Below are positions 37,618-49,178 of a stretch of 64,000 nucleotides of DNA, piece after piece (position 1 is the first letter of the stretch; each line of letters opens with the position of its first letter). The notes beneath the pieces were generated by a model that worked only from the letters and a program-made list of their open reading frames with translations, had not been told where the DNA came from and did not search any database. The stretch is from Loxodes magnus. Taxonomy: Eukaryota > Ciliophora > Karyorelictea > Loxodida > Loxodidae. The stretch covers positions 744,001 to 808,000 of the forward strand of contig CAMPDV010000010.1 in assembly GCA_946699065.1 (NCBI GenBank), written 5' to 3'. The position numbers were made by a program, and so were the translations under genes.

Positions 37618-39252
37618 TTTGTTTAACACTTGTAATAAAAAGTGAAAATATGCAAATAAGAAAATTTAAATAAATAGCAGTAACTTTATTCACTCTAAAC
37701 TTTAAATTGGTTAAATTAAGCGCTCTAATCTTTAGTTTAATCAATAGCTTCATTCCTTTCACTATCACTTCATCATCCAATATTTATAGACCTTATTATA
37801 ATTTTTCTCTTTCTCGGTGCTATATTTGTAACGAAATATGAAAGTATTAATTGTAATCTTTTAATAGACTAAGGAGCTTGATCTACATTAAGCAACTTAT
37901 ATAATACAGCTAATATAAATACTTCTTCTTCAGTAGCAAATAATAAAATTAAATGGTTTTTATTAATTAAAAAATAACTATAGTATCTCATTTAAATTAC
38001 CAATAATTATAGAGTAATATACATATCTTAAGTTAACTTATTCTAATATTATGGGTTATCTTATTCTTTTGTAGTATCAAATCTGCTTGTGTTAGCCTTT
38101 TCAATGCTGAATATTTCATTCTTCTTATATTATTTGTTTATTGAGCTCTTTTTATTTCTTTTGCTTCAAAGATTAATGTGATTCCATGGTTTTTAATTTA
38201 TATATTCAAATGAATTAAAATAAAATAGATATTGAACTAAGGAAAGTTATTTGGCATTTGTTTAAGATTTATTATTTACTTTTTATAATTCTGGAAAGTA
38301 AAGTTCTCCTTATTACTCTAAATATTCTCTTAATAGACATTACAGAGATATTATGATGATAGGTTTCTTCAAATAGGGACTAACTTTATAATGAATGCAT
38401 ATATGATAATAAGAGATTTTAAGTACCTACGTAGTTCGATAAATCTTTCAGTTGAATTTAATTAAAAATCTTAGATCCAGCATAAGATCTCTCTAAGTTT
38501 TAGAGGTATGATCAGACAATTAAAAATCTGATTCTGTTTTTTGATGATTCCTATATTATTTGATAATAATAGATATGCAAAGACATGATTACTTATTATG
38601 GCAAATCATAATCATAAAATAACTTAATGACAATTTAGAAACTGAACACTAAATCTATCTTATAAAGAATAAATTATTCCCTTTAATTACTAGGAGAGAT
38701 TAAATTAATATTACTGTGATCTAATCTAAGGCTACTATTATTTGATGCAGTCAATGTTTAAGTTAAAATTAAAATTCTGAATATTAATATTTATTTTACT
38801 AAGTTAAGCGAAATTTATCCATTTTGAATATATTATAGATTTATAATCCAATACAGGATATATTAACTACCAACTTTTAAGTTCTTTCTTAAACTTCTAG
38901 GGACTAAGATTAATAATCATATAACTAGTAAAATGAATTTGCTAAATAGTCTCTTCTGAACTGAAACGTCTAAATTTCTTTAAATTTAAGCTTTCTAATT
39001 TCTAAGTAATTAGGTATATTCTGATTGAATACTTTTACTAATGTATTAATTCAAGATTTAAATTTCCTTTCAAGTATCTAATAAAAGCATCTAGATTTAA
39101 GGTATCTAATGTAGTATTTACACAAAACTAATGACTTGATTGTTATATTAATACTGCAATATAGTGATCAGAGTATATATTAAGTTGTATATTTAGCTCT
39201 TAATAAAATTATACTTAAATGTAAATAACTTCCAAAGCAGCAAATAGGCTCA
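37618..39252. other. Intergenic, nothing recognised
   Basis: AT-rich 1.6-kb spacer between two minus-strand genes. Confidence 0.45.
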
Positions 39253-39804
39253 TCAGATTAAGTTGAGTGAGTCAAGAATATTAACTAATTCATTAATTTC
39301 CTAATCGTTGTATGCTAATTACTTTATCTTGCCAGAAATTTCTTCAGTTTACTTATTAATTTCTTACATGTACACAGAAAACTACTTAAGCTATGCTATT
39401 ATTTCCTCGAATTTAAGCTCTTGAGTTGAGATGTTTTTGACAATTTGATGAATTCTAGCAATTATGTCCATTTATTACTGCTTAATCCAGTTTATTTCAT
39501 TGATAATTTCTTGCATTTAGTTCATTTTGCTGATCTATTGAGTTTGATTTGTATCTATCTAAGCTTATACTTATATTTCTTGGATTTTCTCTTGCAAAAC
39601 CTTTTATCCATAATCTAAAATTTCATTTAGCTTTAAGCAAATTTAATTTATTTCTTGCTGAATTTTTTAGAAGTCGAAATCGGATAAAAGCTTAATAATT
39701 GAAAAATTATTGTTCCTAGCATAGTAAAAATTTTGCTTTAGTTCACTAATATTGCTCTCATTCATCTCAATGAGCTCTTGAATTCGCTGTCTATTTATCT
39801 ACAT
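39253..39804 (-). CDS. Small coiled-coil protein, unrecognised
   Basis: 183 residues, single frame, ATG 39802-39804, TGA 39253-39255. Almost wholly alpha-helical heptads rich in Ile, Gln, Glu and Asn (for example QEIINEINWIKQQQMDIIAR and EEIIAQLKQFSVYMQEI). No membrane segment. The regular hydrophobic spacing and clean composition support a real gene. Role unknown; cytoskeletal or tethering functions are typical but unproven. Confidence 0.72.
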
Positions 39805-42163
39805 TCAAATTTTTAATTTTATTTAAATTTAAATATTACTAATAAACTTAAAATTCCCTATTTTTACTACCTATCTTTGCCTTTATTATGATCTTTCATT
39901 CATAAGAAGGAAACTGAAATGTGATAAGAATATCTAAAGATTCTGGCACTTTTAACAGTGGAATCAATATTTTATGTATGATCTTAAGTTTCTTTTTTCT
40001 TTAGTAATTAAACTAAAATAAGCAAGATTAAAGGTTAAATACAGAAATAGATTAACTGGGTATTTTGTATAATCTTTGGCTAATAGAAAGCAATTAATAC
40101 TATTTGATTTGCTTCCCATGCTAATGCTTAAAAGATAAAGTAAATTAGAGCAACAGAATGATTTAGAAGATTATTTATCTTAATTCTAATTAAGAGCACT
40201 AAGTATAAGCATATTTTCAAATTTTAAATTATATAACGAAAAACTGATATTACAGAGCTCATGACACCACAATGACACAATTCCCTAATAATAAAGCATA
40301 ATCAGCTATTATTAATGTATGCAGGGTTATTCAGACTAAAAAGAATCACTTTAGAAGATTTAATTAGTTATGCTTATTATTTTGCTAGTAATTAACCTAT
40401 AACACTTGATCTTATATAATATCTTGCCAAATTTAGTTTTTAAATAGTATAAAGCAATCATAAAACATAGAAATAAGCTTAATAAATTCTCTATGGTATA
40501 CTAAATAAGAATCATTTATTTAACTAGATATTTTAAAAAGGATGAGTAAGGCTTTAGTTTAATTAGGGAATAAAATAACAATTATTTTTCTCTAAATAAA
40601 GGTAAATAAATTTATCTTAAGGTAAGTAAAATTAAATAATATCATACAGATTAGATATAAAATTCAATCTTATATTTGAATAAGATTAAAGTTAGATTAC
40701 TTCTTATTTAACTAATTTTAAATATTGATCATTTTATAAAAAAGCATTTTAAGTAAAGTTAGTAACTAAATAAGAAACTGATATAAAGTAATTTTTCAAC
40801 CTAAAATATCACCAACAACTCAGAAATCTAGGTATTAAGTAAATTTATCTCTATATAAAATCATTTAATAATAGATCAGCAATGTGATTCCTATAATTGC
40901 CTTTAAGAATTAACTTGCAGGTTATTATATTGATGAATAATATCTTATTATTAAAAATTAATAAGTTAAAGATAATTAAGATGGAAATTGAAATTAATAT
41001 TAGGTTAAATATTAAGGATTATCATTTTTTAGTTAAAGCGGAAGAATATTTTTTATTATTAAAGAAAGTTTTATTTATTAGCACAATTTTAAAAGTATCT
41101 CTTAGATTTATCAGACTTTATTTCTACTATTTTAATTGTTATATTCTTGCTTAAGCATTAATAACTTGTTATGCAAATATTTAATTATAATTAAAATAAT
41201 TTGTCTATACTAGTAACACTAACGAGAAGAGAAGTGGTAGTTTATATTTAAGTTCTTAGTAATCCAAATTTTTCTATTAAATTAAATTTTATTACTTTCC
41301 TAAATTTTCTTCCTTCAATATACCTTGTTAAAATGATTTATAATTAAAGAATCTTTCTAAGACAGAGATATATATATTTTTACTAAGTCACTTCTTTCAT
41401 TTTAGTTTATAGAAATAGATCTTTTTTATCATTCAAATACCCTTAAATACCATTAAAGGTAATAGTTTAGTGATCAATTAAAGAAAGTATTTTAAAAGTT
41501 TCTGATTATATAAATTAAAATAGGAAGTTCTCAATTAATCAAGTAGATGATGAGATGATTAAATGAAACTGAATACTTATTTGTTTAACTATAAGCTATT
41601 TATCTAAGGGATTATTAAGAACTATTTTGCTTGCCATTTCTAAGTTACCATTTTTGTTCTGTTTTCCTACTAACTAGTATAAATATCACTTTCTATTCGT
41701 AAATAAATATTGGAGTTTTTAGTATTTTGTGTGAAATTAACACCTAAAACACTAGTCAGGATTTATTAATTTAGCAATTAGAATTTAAACTTATAGCCCC
41801 TATTATTTTGTTATTGATATGTAGAAGTAAATGACACTTTGATACTTTTAAGTTTAAATATAATTTATTTTATATTTTTATTTCCTTTATGAAATATAGC
41901 AAATATAGCAAACTCATTTCTGTCCAAACAAATTTATTATGATAGCATAGTTGTTAAAAAATAAATAAACATGAAACGATGATCAGAAAAGAACAGTTAA
42001 AAGAATCTAAGCAAATAAGAGAGTTAGATTTAAGAGTAGATAGAATTGAAATAATGAAGGTAAAAATGTTTCTTATATAAGATAATTAATATTATATTAT
42101 AAAAAATTTATTTATGCTCACTTTTATTGCTTATAAGGTTAGCCATGATTTCTTTATAATAAA
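39805..42163. other. Intergenic, nothing recognised
   Basis: 2.4 kb AT-rich DNA between divergent genes. The 85-codon universal-code ORF at 40897-41154 is Ile/Leu/Lys-rich with no structure and I treat it as chance. Confidence 0.45.
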
Positions 42164-42397
42164 ATGCAAATATTTGTGAGAAGCCTCACTGGAAAGACTG
42201 TTACTTTGGATGTAACAACTGAAGACACAATCTTGAAGATAAAGCAAAAGTATTAAGATAAGGAAGCAATCCCTGTAGAGTACTAAGTGTTTATATACGC
42301 TGGCAAGGAACTTGACAATACCAAAACATTATATGACTACAGTATTTCAAACGAAATGACTTTAAATTTCGTACAAAGACTACCTGGAGGATTCTGA
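42164..42397 (+). CDS. Divergent single-unit ubiquitin-like protein
   Basis: 77 residues aligning end to end with ubiquitin: starts MQIFVRSLTGKTVTLDV, contains KYQDKEAIP, YAGKELDNTKTL and ends QRLPGGF. Lys at positions 11, 27, 29, 33 and 48, Ile44 and Gly75-Gly76 are kept. Lys6 is Arg, Lys63 is Asn, Arg42 is Val, His68 is Asn and Arg74 is Pro. One residue (Phe77) follows the Gly-Gly, so processing by a deubiquitinase would be needed before conjugation. Two consecutive TGA codons (42395-42400) end it. It is a monomer, not a polyubiquitin or ribosomal fusion. Either a specialised ubiquitin-like modifier or a diverged ubiquitin paralogue. Confidence 0.9.
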
Positions 42398-43118
42398 TGA
42401 AGCTATACATTCACTTTTACATATTAACTTACTTTGTTTTGCTTCCTTTTCCTTTATAAAACTTATATTCTATGCTATTATGTTTGCTAATATATTAGCA
42501 AGCTTATTTAAGATTTTCTCTTTGCAAAAATTTTAATTAAATTTATAAAATTGATTTAACAATAAGCTTAAATGACTAGACATTAGAGAAAAAGTTAATT
42601 TAAGCAAATTAAAATAATTTAACCTCAGATTAATAACTCATTTTTACTCTTATTATCTTCATCTTAATAATTTACTATTTACTGTAAAGACTCTTAATTT
42701 TTTAATTTTTAAAGAAAATGATTAAATTATTAGTCTAATCCCGATAAATATTTGGATCTTAATCAGCAAATGAAGAAATCAAGCTTTCTTCGATATTTAT
42801 TTTCCTTTACTTTTCTTCAAAATTTGTTGTATTACCTATGTAACTAGAGCACAAGCTCTATAACTCTATTATTAGAAGATACCTTCATACTCTTTTCTTT
42901 AACAATTCTTATTTTAAGATAATCTTTGAATAAAAAATAAATAAAGGAAAATAAAGGTCAATAAATAAGGTTCCCTCTTTTCTTGAAATGATAAAGTGAT
43001 GGTAGGCAACTTTACCTTTTCTTGAAATTTAATTATCTTAATTTAATTAAAACTTTTTTTATCAACTTTTTGATCCCTTCAAATGCTTTTTTCATCAGTT
43101 TCCTTTTCCTCTAAATAT
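42398..43118. other. Intergenic (convergent), nothing recognised
   Basis: AT-rich spacer. No coding or RNA signal seen. Confidence 0.45.
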
Positions 43119-44204
43119 TCAAACGTTTGAAGGCGGGATCTGAATAAATAAATACCTTCTTGCTTTGTATTCAGGAATTTGTTAATGTAAGTTATTTATG
43201 TTAGTGGCTGGGTTTTTGAAAATTCCTTCGGATAAGTAGGTAAAAAAACTTGCCTCTGAGTTGGCACGGATCCTTTTACTTTTAGTCTGCTTATAAGATA
43301 TTTCACTAGCTTCCTCGGTATTTAACTTCGAAAAGAGTGAAGGAGTTGATACAGTAGTAGAAACAGTAGGAGAGCCTTTATTATTGAGTAATTCTTCGCA
43401 ATCTACTTCCATTAAATTAGGAATATTTAAAGTACTTTCACTCTTCTATTGTTTTTCTTACTTCCAGTACTTTTAATAAGCTAAATAACTATCTTCACAT
43501 TAGTATTTTTTTGGCGATTGTTCTTACTCAACTATCTAAAAATCCTAAGGTAATTCCAAATCCTTTAAATCTTCTTGTTCCTTTTCAGGTACTTCAACAA
43601 GCGGCTGAACTGGATAATTAATACTAATAGGTCTTTAAACATTTTTTGGAATTGGCACTTGGTTGATAAATTGAAAAGAATGCACTTAATAGACAGGAGG
43701 TGAAAACTAATATTGATGTAGTATATATGGTGACATCTAATTTGAGTTAGGATGCTTTCTCCTTAGCTCCTCAATGCCATGAGCAAATGCACACTAATTT
43801 AAAAACTTACATGCTATCCAAAATCACAAATTCTATTGTTTTCTCAGTTTCTACAAAGTTCAGTTTTGAATTTTACTATAAAATCTTCGCTTATACTTCT
43901 AGGCTTGTTTTATTAATTTATCTATCCTGCTGTGGAAATGTTTACGTTACTGGATATTTTTAAAGTAGTTTCATCCTAAGAAGCTTTACCTCTTAACTCC
44001 TGATATCCATGCGAAAAAGCGCACTAAATTAAATCTTACTTGATCCCCAAATTCACAGAAACCCTATTCCCAATTTCTACAAATTTCCGTTTTATACTTC
44101 AGTATAAAATTTTACTCCTTAAGCTTTCTATTTGCTCTCTCTAGTTCTCCAGATTATTGGCTTGGTGGTTTTGGCTATTAATAAAAATCCTTAAAATCAG
44201 TCAT
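43119..44204 (-). CDS. Tandem CCCH zinc-finger RNA-binding protein (TTP/ZFP36-like)
   Basis: 350 residues. Two fingers with the TTP-type lead-in: YKTEICRNWEQGFCEFGDQC then AFSH (C-x7-C-x5-C-x3-H), and FKTELCRNWENNRICDFGQH then CAFAH (C-x8-C-x5-C-x3-H), both followed by a Glu-Leu-Arg tail. Such pairs bind AU-rich RNA and control mRNA decay. Introns 44024-44039 (16 nt) and 43794-43810 (17 nt) interrupt both fingers at the same place, just before the third Cys. The C-terminal 220 residues are low complexity, then Ser-rich (GSPTVSTTVSTPSLFSK). TGA stop 43119-43121; a TAA at 43182-43184 is a less likely end. Confidence 0.92.
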
Positions 44205-46115
44205 TTTTATAAAAGCGTATCATGCATTAAAATAAAAAGGATAAAATCATCCAAATATATTCAAGCATAACAAAAAACAGCAAGAGTAGGATAATATTTC
44301 CATAGAAGTAAGAAGGATAAAAATTTAATTTATGCTTAATCGAAATTAACTAGCATTTCTTATCTAACTGAAGAGAGGCTTTAATTCAACTTCTATAAAG
44401 GAATATCATTTTATATCTGCTTTAAAGATGAGTGCTTCTTTAATTTATCCATTCTTTCCAAAATTTAATTGACATAATTAGGCTCCTTCCTTTATTTATT
44501 TTTGCTAATATGAATTTTTCGTTGCTATGCTTGCATTTTTTTCAGAATCAATAGGGAACTAATAGCTAATTTACTTTATTTTCAATAAGTTCTTTTAACT
44601 AAATATTGTACAGAAAAATGCTTTAATTAAGTGAAAAGAGCACGAGTATTATGAGGGGTACATTTCATACAAAAATTTTCGTAAGTACTACATTCTCTTT
44701 TTAGCAGAATAATGCTAAACATCTAATAGGAGGGAAATATTTTCCGTATCCAAAACTATAATTCAAATAATGATAACTAGAACAGTTTAAAATTATAGAA
44801 GAACTCTGTATTACTTTATAGTAGACTAAATAACAATAGATCTAACCTATAACCAAATAAAATTTAATTATTTACTAAATTTGAGTAAAATGAAGTAATT
44901 TGATAATTTAAAAGATAGAAATTTTTTAATTTTTCATGATAGCCAAAATCTATTAAAAATCCTGTTTCTTTGTTTCTCAAAAAAAGTAAAAAATGTAATT
45001 TTAAACTAGTTTAATACCAATGTTTCAGTTATTCTCACTTTTAAGTAATTTATTTAAAATTTACAACTAAGATGCTTAAAGAGAGAAAATAAACGAAGGC
45101 ATAATTAATTTACTAATAAGTATTTTAATTGTTTTTTATTTAAAAAATAGCTTTTATTAGATATAAAATCTAGCTAATCTACTTAATTTTTTAAATATAT
45201 AGTACAATATCTATATACTTTCAAGTTAATTCTCCTTGGTGTTTTAATTTGTTAATATAAATCTCTATTCTATTAATTTACTTATTTTAGTCCAATGAAT
45301 CAACTTATTACCTTCAAACATTATATCATATGTGAATATTTCTTAACATGTAAAATGCTTTACGAAGAGTTAAGATAATTTTGGTTACTTAAATTAAGTC
45401 TATTAAAGTGGATTATTATAGCCATTTTAATTAGCTTATTTTTTTAATTATTATGTACTAACTTAATAAATAAAAATAACTACTTTTTTTTTTATTAAGC
45501 ATCCCCTTTCTAAATGTTTAATCACTTTCCTACTCATCTAATTTACTTTACTAATAGCAATATAGATTCCTTATCCAATTACTTTTCTCAGCTCCCTTTT
45601 ATATAACCAAATAACTCTAAAAGGATGCGAATAGAAATAGTTTCGTTTATTTTACTGAGTTTCTTATTAATATAAACAATGCTTAAAGGAGTTTATTTTA
45701 AGTAACATAAGTTATCTTAAAGTATAATTATAAACTATTAGTCTCATTCTATTAATCTTTCTAACTGTCTACAAAAAGTGCTTTATACTATTATTTTCCA
45801 TAGTAAGGTTAAATTAAAGAATCTAGACTAGTCTTTAGATTCACATAGGTTTATTAATAATTAGTAGCTAAGATTATATTATTTAGTCTTAATTTACTAT
45901 TTTTGTTTCTTAATACTCCGAGTATTCAAATCCAGTATTACTAGCAGTTATTAATCTGGATAGTTTATCATATATTTATATTACTATCAATTGATATACT
46001 ATCCCACCTTTATATTCGCTTTATCATTTCAAGTCTTCATCCTACAATAACATTCATTAAGCATTAAGAAGACACCACAGTAAGCTTAAAGAGGTAAGAA
46101 CTTATATTATTGTAA
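44205..46115. other. Intergenic (divergent), nothing recognised
   Basis: 1.9 kb AT-rich spacer. Short frames with protein-like runs do not extend. Confidence 0.4.
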
Positions 46116-46224
46116 ATGAGTAATAAATCATAATAGGAATAGAAAGGATTACTAAGGCTACTTATTTTATGTATTTTAGTTATTTCTTTATTACTCTTAG
46201 TGCTAAAATTCATCCATCATTATA

Positions 46225-48507
46225 ATGGACTATTAGCGTCTCAAAGCAATAATAAACTAATGCTTAAATTAGAAGTCTTGCTAAGAAAAAATATCAAGAC
46301 TCTCATAGTAAGGGATTTATATTATCCCTTATAAAGAATTAAAGCTTGAAAGCAAAATAGGTTCAGGAGGGTTGGGAATAGTAAATGCAGGAAAGTGAAA
46401 GAAGAAATAAGTAGCTATAAAGACAATTTAGTTTTCAACTGAAAACAACTCTCTTGAAACTTTATAAAGCAATCCTAGGAACATTTAATTACTTGAAAAG
46501 TAACTTATGCAAATCTTTGAGGAACTAGGAAAAATAGTTGCCTTTAAACATCCCAACTTTGTGAAAATAATTGGAATTAGTCTTGACAATGAGTTCTGTA
46601 TTGTTACTGAACTATGCTAAAATGGAAATTTACAGTCCGCTCTGATTAACCATACTCTAACATAACAGAATGTATTTTAAATGGCTTACAATATAGCGCT
46701 ATCTATAAGTGACTTGCACTAATAAAATCTAATTCACAAAAATCTTAAAACTGAAAATATTTTACTTGATGAAAGCTTCAACATTAAAATATCTGATTAT
46801 GGACTTTCAGCTGAATTTCAAAGCTTAACAAATACTCCTATCTCTATTAACATAGGAAGTGGCAATCTTTAAAACTTAAGTACTCTAATATTCATGCCTC
46901 CAGAAGTTTTTTAAGAACATCCTTTTTTGACTTAAAAAATGGATTCATGAAGTTATGGATGTATTTTAATGTCAATGTTTAGAAGAGGGAAGAGACCTTT
47001 TTTTGGATTGAAAAGAATACAAATAGAACGAAGGCTCATGAACAAAACTCCACCTGAAATACCTACTGATATTCCAGAATCAATAAGGAACATATGCAAA
47101 AATTGCCTTAAGCCTAATCCCAAAGATAGGCCAAGTTTCTTTGAACTAATATGAGATTTATAAAAAATACCAACAGAGTCTTTTCACGAAATCATTATGT
47201 AAAGTCCTGTTTCATAGAGTGAAATTTCGTGAGATGTACCTAGTGTTCTTAGTGTGGAATCTGACATTCAAAAAAGGAATAGTTAAGTACAGTCTCAATC
47301 TCATTCTAAGAAAAATTCAATAAAAATAGGACAAAGTTCATCTTTAAACAGTACAAATGCGTTTAAATAAAATTTCAGCAAAATAAATGTATTTGGAAAA
47401 CTTATACGTACATCAATTGAGCAAATTAAAAATAGCAAAGAAGGACATTACACTAAATTTGTTCATTGAGCAGAGGAAGGATCTAATAACTTGCACATTT
47501 ATTTTCTTGAAACTTAAGAAAAAAAGAAAATGCAACTTCCTGTTTCTCTTATGTAAAATTGTAGGACAACATCTTTACCAAATGGTAGGATTTTTATATG
47601 TGGTGGATATAATCAATAAAATGATAAATTTTCGAAAAGAGCGTGAATCGTGGACATAAATGAAGAATCTTGTCATGCAGTTCCAAACATGAATTATGCT
47701 CATGCCGAGCATTCTCTATCTTTCCTTCCAAATTACGGAATTTTTAGTTTATGTGGATTGACTTCCAATTATAAAAGAACAAATCTGTGCGAACGATTTG
47801 ATTTAATTGCTAAAAGATGAGTTGCAATATCTCCTTGCAAAATTGCACGAGCTGCGGCAAGCGCAACAGGAGATCCTGATTTAAATAAGGTTTTCTTAGC
47901 TGGAGGTTTTGACTAGAGTTTAAAAGATCTTTCTAGTTTAGAAATATTTGATTGCAGATATGATAGATGAACTTAACATGAACTACCATGAGCAATTTGG
48001 CTTCCAAGTATAGCCAAAATACATCCAAGTTTCGGAGGATAAATTATTATTTTTGGAGGATGGAAGGGTTGGGCTAAAAAGAATAAGGGAGTTTGCTTAG
48101 TGTAAATGAATGAAAATGAAAATTAGATAATTTAGCTTCAACAACAAGTTAATCAAGAAAGTAAGCAGGAATAGAGTAACTGTGATGTGATTATATAAGA
48201 AATAGCTGAACTAAATTAGAAAATAGAGATGGAAGGAAGGTGTAAGAATGAATCTGTTATTACTTATATTCCGAATCAAAAGAAACTTCGTGAAGAGATA
48301 TATAGCATTTTTTTTGTTTCAGAGAGTTAAAGAGAATTAATACGGTTAAGTGTAGGAGATTGGAGAACGGATATTCTGGGTATTATATGAAATGGATATC
48401 AATGTTATAAATAGATTTTGCTAAAACATGTCATAAATAAATGTCTTTACATATAAAAATCTGAATCATTTATTTCACTTATAAAATAGGCTATTTTTCT
48501 AATTTGA
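46225..48507 (+). CDS. TKL-type pseudokinase fused to Kelch repeats
   Basis: About 760 residues in one frame. The kinase-like domain (about 30-330) has a glycine loop GSGGLGIV, VAIKTI, then IHKNLKTENILL where the catalytic HRD Asp is Asn173, and DYG at 191 in place of DFG. MPPEVF and KDRPSFFEL mark the C-lobe. It is followed by Kelch/beta-propeller repeats with Gly-Gly turns (IFICGGYNQ, VFLAGGFDQ, IIIFGGWKG). It is probably catalytically impaired and a scaffold. Start used is ATG 46225-46227. An overlapping frame from ATG 46116 encodes a membrane helix that could be joined by a 34-nt intron (46289-46322, approximate). The 3' end is TGA 48505-48507 or already TGA 48388-48390. Confidence 0.85.
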
Positions 48508-49178
48508 TTATTGAAGATCAACTATCTTATAATTAATTCCTATTTTTGAATATTATAAGATTAATTTTAATGTAGAAGATTCTATATGCAGTACTGAGAA
48601 ATAGTTAATAAGATTAAACCATTATTAGTATTTTCTAGTAGATAGTCAAACTAAAAAAGATAGTTAATTCATTGTCTTAACTAACTATCTTTTAGATTCT
48701 TCATTAAATTTATCTTTTTAAATTTTGTTTGCTTTGCTGATAAATAAATACTTATTCTTTAAATATCATAATAGATATTATCTTGTATTTTATTCTTTAG
48801 CTAGTGCAAGTAAACATTAAAATAACACTTTAGAAGAAGTAAAAGTTATTGTATCATTTAAATTATTATTAAGTAGATTAATTATCTAAGAATAAATTTT
48901 ATTTGGAGGAGTGTCTTTATTAATAGCTTTAGATTGTTTAATAAAGGGGTTAAAATATATTTTTAGTTTCTTCTCTTTTACCTAATAGTTTGTGATTCAC
49001 TTTCTTAATTTATAAATAATTGAGCTATTATTATAAAGCATTAAAGGTGCTAATGCACTAAACTTTTAGTATAAATAGAGTTGTTTTTATTACAGTACTA
49101 TATAGATATAGTTGAGCTGACTTGTTTTAAATAGAGGGATAAGCTTTAGTGATAGAATTTAAATTATTAAAATTAAAG
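48508..49178. other. Intergenic (convergent), nothing recognised
   Basis: AT-rich spacer between convergent genes. It contains no in-frame TGA for the oligopeptidase gene over a long distance, which is why that gene must end at TAA. Confidence 0.45.

Noticed and set aside
40897..41154. 85-codon ORF under the universal code
   Set aside because: Ile/Leu/Lys-rich with no domain and no Gln codons, in AT-rich spacer. Chance frames of this kind are expected.
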